Shown here in pieces: positions 1-12,200 of a DNA stretch of 64,000 nucleotides. The notes beneath the pieces are model-generated. The model did not search any database. It was given only the letters and a program-made list of their open reading frames with translations, and was not told the origin of the DNA. Source of the stretch: FEB-10 sp963710645 (lineage in GTDB: Bacteria > Acidobacteriota > Thermoanaerobaculia > Thermoanaerobaculales > Sulfomarinibacteraceae); NCBI GenBank assembly GCA_963710645.1, contig CAVQBD010000006.1, forward strand, positions 348,397-412,396. The letters are read 5' to 3'. The translations under genes were made by a program, and so were the position numbers. The stretch's first letter is position 1, and every line of letters begins with the position of its first letter.

Positions 1-1544
<1,544 letters not shown>

Positions 1545-1548
<4 letters not shown>

Positions 1549-4500
1549 TGTCGGCTCCTTTCGTGGAGATTCAGCTCCTGCAGCAGATCTGGATAGCGGG
1601 GATCGTCGCGAAGGGCATCGAACATGGGGTGGACCCTGAGATACCACAGCATCGGTTCGTATTCGTCGATGGCTCGCTGAACGTATTCGAACGCGGCGTC
1701 CATCTCGGAGCAGACCGCATGCACGAGCGCCCTTGTGAGAGGGCTTCGATAGGCACCGCTGCCGGGCTCGGCAGCGGCATCTATGAGCTGCCACGCCTCG
1801 TCATGCTCGCCGGCCAGCGCGAGCGACAGAGCCAGTGCGTTCAGGAGTGCCTTCCCAGGTCCGTGATCGTCGATCGCCCGCCGGCCGATCGCAATGGCTT
1901 CTTCGAAACGCTGCTGGAAGGTCAGCGCGTAGATGAGCTCCACCTGCGCCAATAACTGCCCCGGGTCGAGGGCGAGGCCACGCCGGCACGTTGCTTCTGC
2001 TTCCGCAAACCTCCGCGCGCACGTCAGGACCCGCCCACGGTTGCCGGCATAAAGGGCCGACAGGGGATCGAGCTCGACCGCGCGATCGAGCTCCAGGAGG
2101 GACTCCTCCAGCCGACCCATCGCCAGGAGGCTGCCCAGCCCGTACAACTCATGGATCCGGGCGGATGCAGGCGCAAGCTCGAGAGCTCGGTGATAATGGC
2201 TTTCGGCCCCGGACCAGTCCCGGTCCATCCAGCCCGCCAAGATCGCTACGGCCGCCTGTGCTTCTCCGTGGTGCGGGTCCAGCTCGAGGGCCCGCTCGGC
2301 GAGGGATCTTGCCTGCGGGAGCACCTCGCGGGGATCGGCAAACATATAGCCCATCATCACGTTGTAGAAAACCTGCAGGGCGAGCGCGTCCGGGTAGTCG
2401 GGTTCGAGTGAGAGCGCCTTTTGGATGCAGGTGAGGCTCTGCTCGGCGGCCGCGGGCGTGAACTGAAAGAAGAAATGACGCGCCTCCAGCAGCGCATCGA
2501 GGGCCGCGACGTTGGCCCTCTCCCTTTTAGCCGGCACACCGGCGCCCAGGCTGAGATGAAGCTTGTCGACGATCGCAGCGGAGATCTCGTCCTGGATCGC
2601 GAAGACGTCGACGAGTTCACGGTCGAAGCGCTCGCTCCAGATGTGAGAGTCGTCGGCGACATCGATGAGCTGCGCGGTGATCCGCAAATTCTGCCCCGCC
2701 TTGCGGACGCTCCCCTCGAGCAACGTCTGCACCCCCAGCGCCGCACCGACCTTTCGCAAATCCTGTTCTCCTCGGAAACGAAAGGCCGACGTGCGCGCGA
2801 TCACCCGCAGCCCGGGGAGCCGCGTCAAAGCGTTGATGATCTCCTCCGACAAGCCGTCGCTGAAGTACTCGTTTTCGGGGTCGGCGCTCATGTTGACGAA
2901 GGGCAACACGGCGATCGACTTTTCCGGACTCGATTCGGAGGCGTCGACGCTGTCTATCCGCTCACAGGAGGGCAACGGCGGCAGACCGAGACATTCGACG
3001 TGGGCGTCGAATCTCTGGTCGGCCCGGAGGGAATCGAAGCCGGGCAACCCCGTGTAGTAGAGCCAGAGCTGGTTTTCGTTTTCTGCACGCGCAAGCACCT
3101 CGAAGGCCGCATCGATCTCCCCGAGCGCGCCGAGCAGCCAGCCCTCGGAGACAATCGGGGGCGCGGCCGCGGGCCGCGTTCGCAGCTCCTCGAGGAGTAC
3201 CCGGGCTTCGTCTTTTCGTCCTGCAGTCGCCAGTGCCCACCCCAGGAGACCCAGGAAGTCGGCCCCCCGGTGCGAGACGGCGACACCACCCTCGGCTGCC
3301 ACAATGCCTTCCTCGAAATGCCCCAGGGCGACATTCGCGAGGCTCGAGCAGAACAGCGCTGACGCGTCCTCCTTCTCGAAGGTAAGCGCTTGCTCGGCGT
3401 AACGGTGGGCCTCCTGTGGCCTCCTGGCGGTCAGTAGGCCAAGTGCCGTGAGCATGTACGGGAAGGACGCGAGCGGATCGGCCTGCATGGCCCGCTCGAA
3501 GAACGGCTCGGCTTCATCGGGTTTCTGGTGCAGGCTGAGGCACATCCCCAACAGGCCAAGGGACGGGACGTGGGAGGGTTCAATCTCGATCGCTCGACGA
3601 ACAGCGGCCTCCAAGTCCTTCCATCGTCGTTCTATGAAGGCGACGAAGGCCTCACCGTGGAGGCCGTCCGGAGACTCTCCCTGCAACTCCAGAGCGGTCG
3701 AGAGCGCCTCTCGGGCGCCTGCGCACGCTTCGTGTGACGGGATCAGGCTCATGTGCGCCGAGAGTGCGAGGCTTTCCGCGAGTCCGGTCCACGAAGGCGC
3801 ATGAGCCGGATCGAGGCGGACGGCTTCTTGGAAGGCCCGAACCGCCCCGCCGTGGTCCTCCTTGGCGTACCGAAGATGTTGGCCCAACAGGTAGCTCCGA
3901 TAGGCTTCGAGGTTGCGGGCCTGCGGTCGAGCGAGGATGGTCCGCTCACCCGGAGCGAGACGGGATTCGACAGCCTCGACGACACCGGCGGCGATCTCGT
4001 CCTGCACGGCGAAGACGTCCTCCAGCTCCCGGTCAAAGCGCTCGGACCAGAGTTGGTAGCCGTTCGCCACCTCGGTCAGCTGCGCGGTGACCCGAAGCCG
4101 GCTGCCCGCCATCCGCACACTGCCCTCCAGCACGTGGCCCACGGAAAGCAGGTGGGCGATCTCCGCCAGGCCGTGGACCTCCTGCCGGGCGCGGAAGGCG
4201 GACGTGCGCGATGCGACGCGGATGCCCTCGATCCGGACCAGGGCATTCATGATCTCCTCGGCCATGCCTTCGCAGAAGTAATCCTGGTCCTTGTCGGGAC
4301 TCATGTCGGTGAAGGGCAGAACCGCGATCGCGACTGGACCGCGCTCCGGTTCGCTTCCGATCTTCCCCTCCCCTGTCGACTCAACCTGCGGCCGTTCAGC
4401 CCCCAGTACCTTCAGACCGGCTTTGGCGAGGCCGTCGACGATGCGAGCCTCGAGCTCCGGCACGGCGTAGACCCAGGGATCGAGACCGACCCGCTTGTAG

Positions 4501-6539
4501 TCCTTTTCGAAGTCGGGCCACACCCGCAACAGATCGCGCGCCGCAGCCTCCGCGGCCCGCTGGTTGCCGAGCTGGGCGTGGGCCAGGGTCCGCGTCAGCG
4601 GATCGCCCCAGTACTCCGGCATGTTGATCTGCTGCGCGATCTCGAGCGCCTCGGCATCGCGTCCCTGGAGGTAGGCTTTCATGAACGGCGAGAACCGATA
4701 CCAGCCGGGATGGAGGGGGTTGAGCTCCATCGCCTTGCTGGCCAGCTCGACACCCTTTTCGAAGTCGCCTGCGTAGCCGAAAAGGATTCCGAGCATCGCC
4801 ATGGTGTCGGTGGAGCGGCGGTTCAGCTCGAGCGCTCGATTGGCGGCGGCGCGGAACCCGCTGAGGTTCTGACTGTGGAAGTACGCTTGCGCGAGGTAGA
4901 AGTGCGCCAGCTGGCTGGACGGGTCGGCCTCCACGGCGCGCCTCGCGATGGCCAAGGCGCGATCGAGGGGGTCGGGACGCGGGTTGAAGTCGTGGTTCGC
5001 TTCTTCGATGCACAGGCTCGCCAGGGCCGCCAGCAGTTCGGCGTTGTTCGGGTCGCGCTCGGCCGCTGCTTCCACTGCCCTCCGCGTGACGAGGTGGTCC
5101 TCTGCACTCGTTCGCTGCCGGTAGAGGAAGAGTCGCAGGATGGCCTCGTTGGTTGTCAGGGAATCGGGCGCTTTCGATTCGGTGTCGATCGCCATCGAGC
5201 GGGTCAGCGCCCCGTGGGGGTCGGCGACCGTCGCCACCACGCGATCGGTGAGCTCGTCCTGTAAGTCGAAGACGTCAGCCGCCTCAAGGTCGCGGTCGTA
5301 GGTTTCGGACCACAGATGGGTGCCGGTCTCGGCGTCGATCAGGTTCATGCCGAGTCGGATCCGAGACCCCGCCCGGCGGACGCTCCCTTCCATGACGTAG
5401 CGGGCGCCCAGTTCCTCTCCCACCTGCCGAACATCGGTCGCCTCGCCACGATAACGGCGGGTCGATTTGCGGGCGACCACGAACAGGTACGAGAACCGCG
5501 AAATCCCGGTCGCGATGTCCCCCTCCAGGCCGTCGGAAAAGGTCTCAATCTCCGAGTCGCCGGCGGGGCAGCCGAACGGCAGCACCGCGATCCACGGCAC
5601 GTCGCTGCGCCTGATCTGTGAGCTGCTCGCGCTGGCCTGAGGCTCGCTCCGCGACTGCGGGACGACCGGCGGGCGCGAGTGGCCGGTCGCGGTCGACTCC
5701 CTCCGCAGTGCCTTGAGCTCATTGAAGATGTCACGAGCGGTCTGGTAGCGGTCGCGGCGGTTCTTCTCCAAACACCGGGAAACGATGCGGCCGAGGTGAT
5801 TGGGAAGGTCGTCGCGGCGTTGCCCCACCGGGGCCGGCGCGTCCCTGAGGATAGAAGACATGAGACCCACCGAGCTTTCGCCCTGGAACGGGCGCTCCCC
5901 GGTCGCCATCTCATACAACAACACCCCGAGCGAGAAGATATCGGTCCGGTGGTCGACGATCTTGCCCTCCACCTGCTCGGGCGACATGTAGGGCACCGTT
6001 CCCACGATCGTGCCGACACCGGTCAGGGCCTCGGTGGCCAGCTCGGAAGAATCGGAGAGCTCTCCCGCCGCCTGCAGCTTCGCCAGCCCGAAGTCCATCA
6101 CCTTGACCCGGCCGTTGCCGTCGACCATGACGTTCGAGGGTTTGAGATCGCGGTGGATGACGCTCTTGTCGTGGGCGGCGGATATCGCTTCGGCCAGCGG
6201 TGTCGCCAGCTCGAAAAATGTCTCGGCGTCGAATCCATGCTCGGGGATCATCGAGTCGAGGGTTTGCCCATCCACCAGTTCCATCGTCAAGAACCGGATG
6301 CCCCCGGCGTCCTCCACCGAAAAGATGGTGACGATGTGGGGATGGTTGAGCGATGCCACGGCCCGAGCCTCGCGCTCGAAACGGTCGAGCCGCTCGGTGT
6401 CGTCCGCAAACTCGGCAGGCAGCAATTTGAGCGCCACCTCACGCCCGAGCTTCTCATCCGTCGCCCGCCACACTTCTCCCATCCCGCCGGCGCCGAGAGC
6501 CGAGGTGATGCGGTAGTGGGCGAGGGTCGTGCCGATCAT
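1545..6539 (-). CDS. Giant Ser/Thr protein kinase with three TolB_N-like/TPR modules
   Basis: A 1664-aa protein with an N-terminal Ser/Thr kinase (GAGGMG 16-21, Lys38, HRDLKPSN 129-136, DFG 149-151, MSPEQ). Three copies of a COG5616-like domain follow, starting near residues 317, 735 and 1205. Each has an IAVLPF-type strand, an (F)SDGL/CEGM helix, an EGSVR motif and an LWSE.(F/Y)DR motif, and each is followed by TPR helices. No TM helix was found, so it is probably cytosolic. The ATG at 6539 overlaps the upstream stop as ATGA and gives the family N-terminus; an earlier in-frame ATG would only add eight residues. It is a close paralogue of the kinase at 9205-14220, with about 200 nt almost identical in the kinase domain. 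The TPR arrays suggest protein-protein scaffolding (inference). Confidence 0.93.
6151..6350. repeat. Near-identical kinase-domain segment shared with 13832-14031
   Basis: About 200 nt of the kinase domain match 13832-14031 with one mismatch seen (6304/13985), while flanking sequence diverges. This looks like recent gene conversion or strong conservation after duplication between the two giant kinases. Confidence 0.7.
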
Positions 6540-9208
6540 CTGGATTCGAGCTCCTGTTGCCAACCCTGGACGAGAACCAGAGACTTCTCGTCGGTTTCCG
6601 TCACCATGCGATTGATCAGAAAACGCTCGCCGTCGGGAAACACGTCATAGCTGTGATCGCTCGACCGGAGCATCACCCGAAAGAGAGGCGCCGGTCTGCC
6701 GAAAACGGGCCTCCCGGCAGTCCAGGTCACCGGGACTGCCGTGATTTCGGATTGGGCCGAGTAATAGAAGAGCTCGCTGCCGTCACGGTTCCAGACCGGC
6801 GTCCTCCCGCCGCCACCGGAGATCACGAATCGCTCGTCACCGCCGGGGAAGCTCCGCACGTGGATCTCGCTCGTGCCGGACTCTTCCGACCCATAGGCCA
6901 CCCATCGACCATCCGGCGAAAACTGCCCATCGCGTTCGGCGTACGGCTCGTCGAGCCACGGCCGCTCCTCGCGGGATTCCAACTCGAGCACCCACAGGTC
7001 CACGTCGTTTTCCGACTCGAGGCTGTAGATCAAGAATCGACCGCTCGGATCGATGTCATCAGGCTCGGAGTTGAGGTCGTTCGATGTGACGGCTCGTTCC
7101 GGCTTCGCTCCCGCGACATCACGAACATAAATGTCGGGCACGCGCCGGAAGAAAACCTCGCTGTCGTCGGGGCGCCACACGGGGCGGGATTCATCGATAG
7201 GGCCCGCTGCGAGACGGGTTCGGGTGCCGCGTTCGATATCGAAGACCCACACGTCGCCCTGCGTCTTCTGAATATCGGTGATGTCGACCGCCACCCGCCG
7301 CCCGTCGTGCGAGACCGCAGGCGAGTAGTACTCGGCCAGAGACCCCACCAACGAAAGCTCGCGCCCTGACCGATCCACCGTCACCAGCTCGGTGTCGCCG
7401 AATACGCCCGTCCCACGCTGATAGACCAGGTTCCCCGACTGCGATGCTGAATACCCACCGGACATCGAATACGAGGACCAGCCGACATCGGCAAGATTAA
7501 CGCCTTCCGAACCGATCTCGAGTCGTTCGCTGTCGAAGGGATAGGCCTTGAGGCTCCCCTCCTCCCAGAAGAGCAGCCAATTCGGTTCCACCAACTCGAC
7601 CCTGGACATCGTCCGGGTTAACAACACCGGCTGCGGATCGCCCGTCAGCGCCGCCGCGTAGGTGCCGGATCTCGGACCTCCGAGATCTTGCAGGATAAAG
7701 AGGTAGTGTGTCCCCCCCGGGATGATCCGCGGCCACGCGTACCACGAGGAGAGCAAACCCGGAAAGGGAACTGGCAACTGCCGCACGTCGCCACCGTCGG
7801 CATCAACCAAGCGCGGCGGTGAATTGTAGTCACCGACAAAAATGATCGTGTCGTCATCCGTCCACGAAGCCCCGAGCGGGCGCGGCGCTTCGGCCACGAC
7901 CTCCGCCCTCGCGTCCTCCAAACCGATCTTCTTGAGCTTGCCATCGGCAAAGAACCCGAGGGACCGGCCGTCCGGCGACCAGAAGGGCATCTCCGCCCCG
8001 CGCGTGTCGTCGAGCCGGCGGGCGTCGGCGTTATCGAGTGAGCGCACGAAGACAAAGCTCGGCCCGTCCGGTTCGCGTGCCGGAAAGGCCACCTGGCGGC
8101 CGTCGTTCGAGATTGCAGGAGGACCGATGTTCAGGTCAAAGGAATAACCCTCGGGTGCGGAGAGGTTCGACACCACCCTTTGTGGCGGGGTCGTTTTCGA
8201 ATCACCGATCCAACCCGAAAAAACCGCGGCCATCACCGCCAAACCGGTGATCGGGCCGGCGATCGCCGCGATCCACAGAAGAGCCGGCCGAATGGACGAA
8301 CCCGTGTGTCCGCTCCGCTGGGGCTGCGGCTCGGACGGTTCCCGAAGCTCGAGGCCCGCATCACCCATGTCCCGCAAGCGGCGCTCGGGGTCTCTTGCGA
8401 GACACCTGCGGAGGAGGCGTTCGACGGCAGGAGAAGTGGACTCGGGGAGCTCTTCCCACGGGATTTCGGCGCGCAACACCGCGGCGAGCACATCGGACAC
8501 TGTCTCGCCGTCGAAGAGTTTCCGGCTGATCAGCATCTCCCACAGCACGACGCCGAAGGCCCAATTGTCGGCTCGGCGATCGACCTTCTTGCCCCGCGCC
8601 TGCTCCGGGCTCATGTAGGCGGCGGTGCCCAAGATGACCCCCTCCACCGTGGCGTGCCGGGTGAGGGTGGGGGAGAGTGACAGCGAGCCGTCGCCACTCT
8701 CGTCCTCCCAGGCTTTGGCGAGTCCAAAATCAAGCACCTTGACCGTGCCGCCCTCGGTGAGCGTGATGTTGGCCGGTTTGAGATCGCGGTGGACGATCCC
8801 CGCCTCATGTGCAGCTTCAAGCGCTTGAGAAATCTGCAGCGCGATCGGAACCGCCTCGTCGATGGGGATGGGGCCCCGAGCGATCCGCTCGGAGAGGTCT
8901 TCGCCCTCCACCAACTCCATCACCAAAAACGTGGTTCTTCCGGCGCCCGTCTCCGTGCCGGTGCCCGAAGAAACAACCGATTCCAACCCATACAAATGCG
9001 CGATGTTCGGGTGATTGAGCGATGCCAGCACCCTGGCCTCTCGGTCGAAACGCGCCATCCGGTCGGGATCCCGGGCAAACTCCTCCGGCAGGACCTTGAG
9101 CGCCACCTCACGGCCGAGCTTTTCGTCGGTGGCGCGCCACACCTCACCCATGCCGCCCTTGCCCAGCGAGGCGGTGATCCGGTAATGGGCAAGGGTCGTG
9201 CCGATCAT
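6536..9208 (-). CDS. Membrane Ser/Thr kinase with C-terminal PD40/TolB-like propeller (no N-lobe insert)
   Basis: An 890-aa receptor-like kinase. The kinase domain is about 1-285 (GKGGMG 16-21, HRDLKPAN near 140, DFG near 160, MSPEQ near 199), a TM helix lies at about 308-333, and the rest is repeated PD40-type blades (SPDG.W.AYGS, WSPDGRSLGFF, WNRDGSELFYYS) typical of TolB-like beta-propellers. The expected topology is kinase inside, propeller outside. The beta4-beta5 loop is short (about residues 78-92), unlike the four downstream-mapped paralogues that carry a long insert here, so this gene shows the uninserted state. It overlaps both neighbours by 4 nt (ATGA). The ligand of the propeller is unknown. 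Confidence 0.93.
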   Translation of the reverse strand: MIGTTLAHYRITASLGKGGMGEVWRATDEKLGREVALKVLPEEFARDPDRMARFDREARVLASLNHPNIAHLYGLESVVSSGTGTETGAGRTTFLVMELVEGEDLSERIARGPIPIDEAVPIALQISQALEAAHEAGIVHRDLKPANITLTEGGTVKVLDFGLAKAWEDESGDGSLSLSPTLTRHATVEGVILGTAAYMSPEQARGKKVDRRADNWAFGVVLWEMLISRKLFDGETVSDVLAAVLRAEIPWEELPESTSPAVERLLRRCLARDPERRLRDMGDAGLELREPSEPQPQRSGHTGSSIRPALLWIAAIAGPITGLAVMAAVFSGWIGDSKTTPPQRVVSNLSAPEGYSFDLNIGPPAISNDGRQVAFPAREPDGPSFVFVRSLDNADARRLDDTRGAEMPFWSPDGRSLGFFADGKLKKIGLEDARAEVVAEAPRPLGASWTDDDTIIFVGDYNSPPRLVDADGGDVRQLPVPFPGLLSSWYAWPRIIPGGTHYLFILQDLGGPRSGTYAAALTGDPQPVLLTRTMSRVELVEPNWLLFWEEGSLKAYPFDSERLEIGSEGVNLADVGWSSYSMSGGYSASQSGNLVYQRGTGVFGDTELVTVDRSGRELSLVGSLAEYYSPAVSHDGRRVAVDITDIQKTQGDVWVFDIERGTRTRLAAGPIDESRPVWRPDDSEVFFRRVPDIYVRDVAGAKPERAVTSNDLNSEPDDIDPSGRFLIYSLESENDVDLWVLELESREERPWLDEPYAERDGQFSPDGRWVAYGSEESGTSEIHVRSFPGGDERFVISGGGGRTPVWNRDGSELFYYSAQSEITAVPVTWTAGRPVFGRPAPLFRVMLRSSDHSYDVFPDGERFLINRMVTETDEKSLVLVQGWQQELESR

Positions 9209-12200
9209 GGCAGTACCTCATCGAGCCGCTCCCATTCACGCCTGGCGCGCTCCATCACCCGTTTGAAACGCTCGTCGCCGCGGATGTTGTCCAGGTACCG
9301 GTCGTGTTCGGAAAGGAAGGGGTAGTTGATCATGCCCTGGTCGATCGCCAGGGCGAGCCAATGCAGCGCCTCGTCCGTGGCACCGACCGAGGCGTGGGCA
9401 CTCGCCAGAGCCCAGGGCACCTCCGCATCCCACTCAGCGACCTGTCGATACTTGCCATCGGCCAGTCGCAGGACCTCGGCGCGATCCTCCCGCCAGGTCG
9501 CTCGACACAGCCCCGACCACCACGTGCCGACGTCCGAATCGGGTTCGGCGTCCACCGCCTCGGTCAACTCCTCCGCCTCGTCCAATCGCCCGGCGTAGCC
9601 CAGAGCCATGGCGTAGTTCGCGCGCCACACCGGGGTGACCGGGTCGAGCTCGAACATTTGACGCGCGGCGTTCACCGCCTCGGAGAACCGGCCTGCGAAC
9701 AACGGCACCATGGCGCGCATCAGCAGGCTCATCGGGTTGAGCGGATCGATTTCGACCAACCGCTTTGCTAAAGGTTCCGCAGCCTCGGGCTTGCCACCCA
9801 GCCAGCCAAGCGAGTGAGTGTAGAGCTGAAGCGCCACGATCTCGTTCGGGAAGCTCTGTAGCACGCGCCGCAAGCTCTTCCCGCAGCCATGAATGTGTCC
9901 GCGGGCCATCTGAGTCTGCGCGCGCACCAGGTACCCGCGCGGCGACCCGGGTTCGAGCGTGAAGATATTCTCCACACATTCTTCCGCTTTTCCGATGAAC
10001 TCCTCTTCGCGTCCGACGGCGGCGCCGATGTTCACGTACTGGAAATAGGCCTCGCCGAGGCCTTGGTAAATCAGGGCATTGTCGCCGACCAAACGGAGCG
10101 CCGCCTTGAGATGGTTGATCGCCAGATCCAGGCTCCCGGGCATGAAGCTCCAGATCTCGGTCCGCGCGCGAAGATAGCTTTCCTGGGCACGGACGTCGTC
10201 GATCGGCCGCTCGGCCAGCTGCGCGGCCTCGTGCGGCGTGAGTTCGACCTCGAGGGCGTCCACGATCGACCGCGATACGCGTTCCTGGATATCGAAGACG
10301 TCGTCCAACGTGCCCTCGTACTTGTGGGACCAGAGTTGGCTTTCGTCCGCCGCGCCCACCAGCCGCGCCGTGATCCGCAGGTCGTTCGCCGCGCGCCGCA
10401 CGCTGCCTTCGAGCACGTACCGGCAGTCGAGATCCCGACCGATGGCCGCCAGGCCACGCCCATCGTCCTTGAGGCGCATCGCCGAAGATCGGGAGATCAC
10501 GCGCAGCGCCCGGACCTGCGACAGATCGGTGATGATCTCGTCGGTGAGCCCGTCCGAGAAGTACTCGGTGTCTGGATCGGGGCTCAGATTGGCGAAGGGG
10601 AGGACGACGATCGATTTCTCGGCGACCTCGGTTGTATCAACCGGAAGAATCTCAACCGCTGAGGAGGGCGACGGCGGGAGACCGAGGCGTTCGAGCAGCG
10701 CGCCCCACCTGGGGTCCGTCCGCAGCGGATCGAAGGGCGCCAATCCGGCAAAGAAGAGGATCGCCTGAGAGTCGTGCTCAGCGCGTTCGAGAACGTCCCA
10801 TGCGCCTTCGGTATCACCGAGGGCGGCACGAACCCAGGCCTCGGAAACCACTGTGGGCGCGGGTTTGGGACGAGATATCAGTTCTTCGAGGATGGCCTCG
10901 GCCTCTTCGATCCGTCCGGCGACGGCGAAACCCCATCCAAGAATGCCGAGAATGAAGCCTCCCCGGCGCGAGAGCCGCACCGCCGCCTCGAGCTCGTCGA
11001 CTCCCTCGCTGGTGGCGCCCGTTGCGACCTTGGCGATGCCCGAAGACCAGAGGGCGAGGGTGTTTTCGCGCTCGAACGTGATTGCCTGAGCAGTGGGATC
11101 AATCGCCTCTCGAGGCCGGGCCATTGCGAGCCGACCACACGCAGTCATGCCATATGGATAGGGGGCCAACGGATCGAGTTCGCACGCCGTCGCGAAGGCG
11201 CTCTCCGCTTCGTCGCGACGTTGATGAACACTGAGAAGGAAACCGAGCCAACAGTGGGCTTGGACGAAGGCCGGCCGGAGCTCGATGGCCCGCCGAAGCG
11301 CCGCCTCCGAGTCTCGCCACCTCGCCTCGCAGAACGCGATCATCCCCTCGACGTAGGACCCTTCCGGGGATTCGCCCTGGAGATCCAGAGCGGTAGCCAG
11401 CGCGTCCTTGGCCGTCTGATAGCCCGCGCGACTCGGGATCAGACTGTAGACGGCCGCAAGGACGGTGACCTCCGCCTTGCCGACCCACGAGGGACCGTGC
11501 GAGGGATCGAGGGCGAGGGCCTGTTCGTAGGACCTCAAGGCGTTGGCGTGATCGTTCTTGGAGTAGCGGAAATGCCGCGCCTTGAGATAATTCCGGTAGC
11601 CCTCGAGGTTTCCGACCTTGTCCCGCTCCCGCACCTTCCGCTCGCCCGGGGCCAACCGCGAGGTTACCGCCTTGACAACTCCAGCGGCAATCTCATCCTG
11701 GACGGCGAAGACGTCCGCCGCCTCGCGGTCGTAGCGCTCGGACCACAGCTGATAGCCGCTCTCCACCTCGGTCAGCTGCGCGGTCACTCGCAACCGGCTG
11801 CCCGCCATCCGCACACTGCCCTCAAGAACCTGCCCTACCGACAGGGCGCGTCCGATCGCCTTCAGGTCGTTGCTTTGCTCGACCGCCCGGAACGCCGAGG
11901 TTCGCGAGGCGACTTTGATGCCCTCGACGTGAACCAGGGCATTCATGATCTCCTCGGCCATGCCCTCGCAGAAGTAGTCCTGGTCCTTGGCCGGGCTCAT
12001 GTCGGTGAAGGGCAACACGGCGATTCCGATGGAGTTCGATTTTCCGGGAGCTGGCAACCCATCGATCGGCCTCGATTCCAGTGCTCCGTCGGCTGTCCCG
12101 TCTGCATCCAGACCGGCCTTGCGCAGCCCATCCAGAATGTGTTCGACGAAGTCCTCGGGATGGCCCCACTTGAGGAACTCGTCTCGCACGGCCTCAAGAT

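Noticed and set aside
2421..5264. Long plus-strand frames at 2421-3362 and 3753-5264
   Set aside because: Antisense shadows of the TPR kinase, with no RBS and no recognisable protein features.
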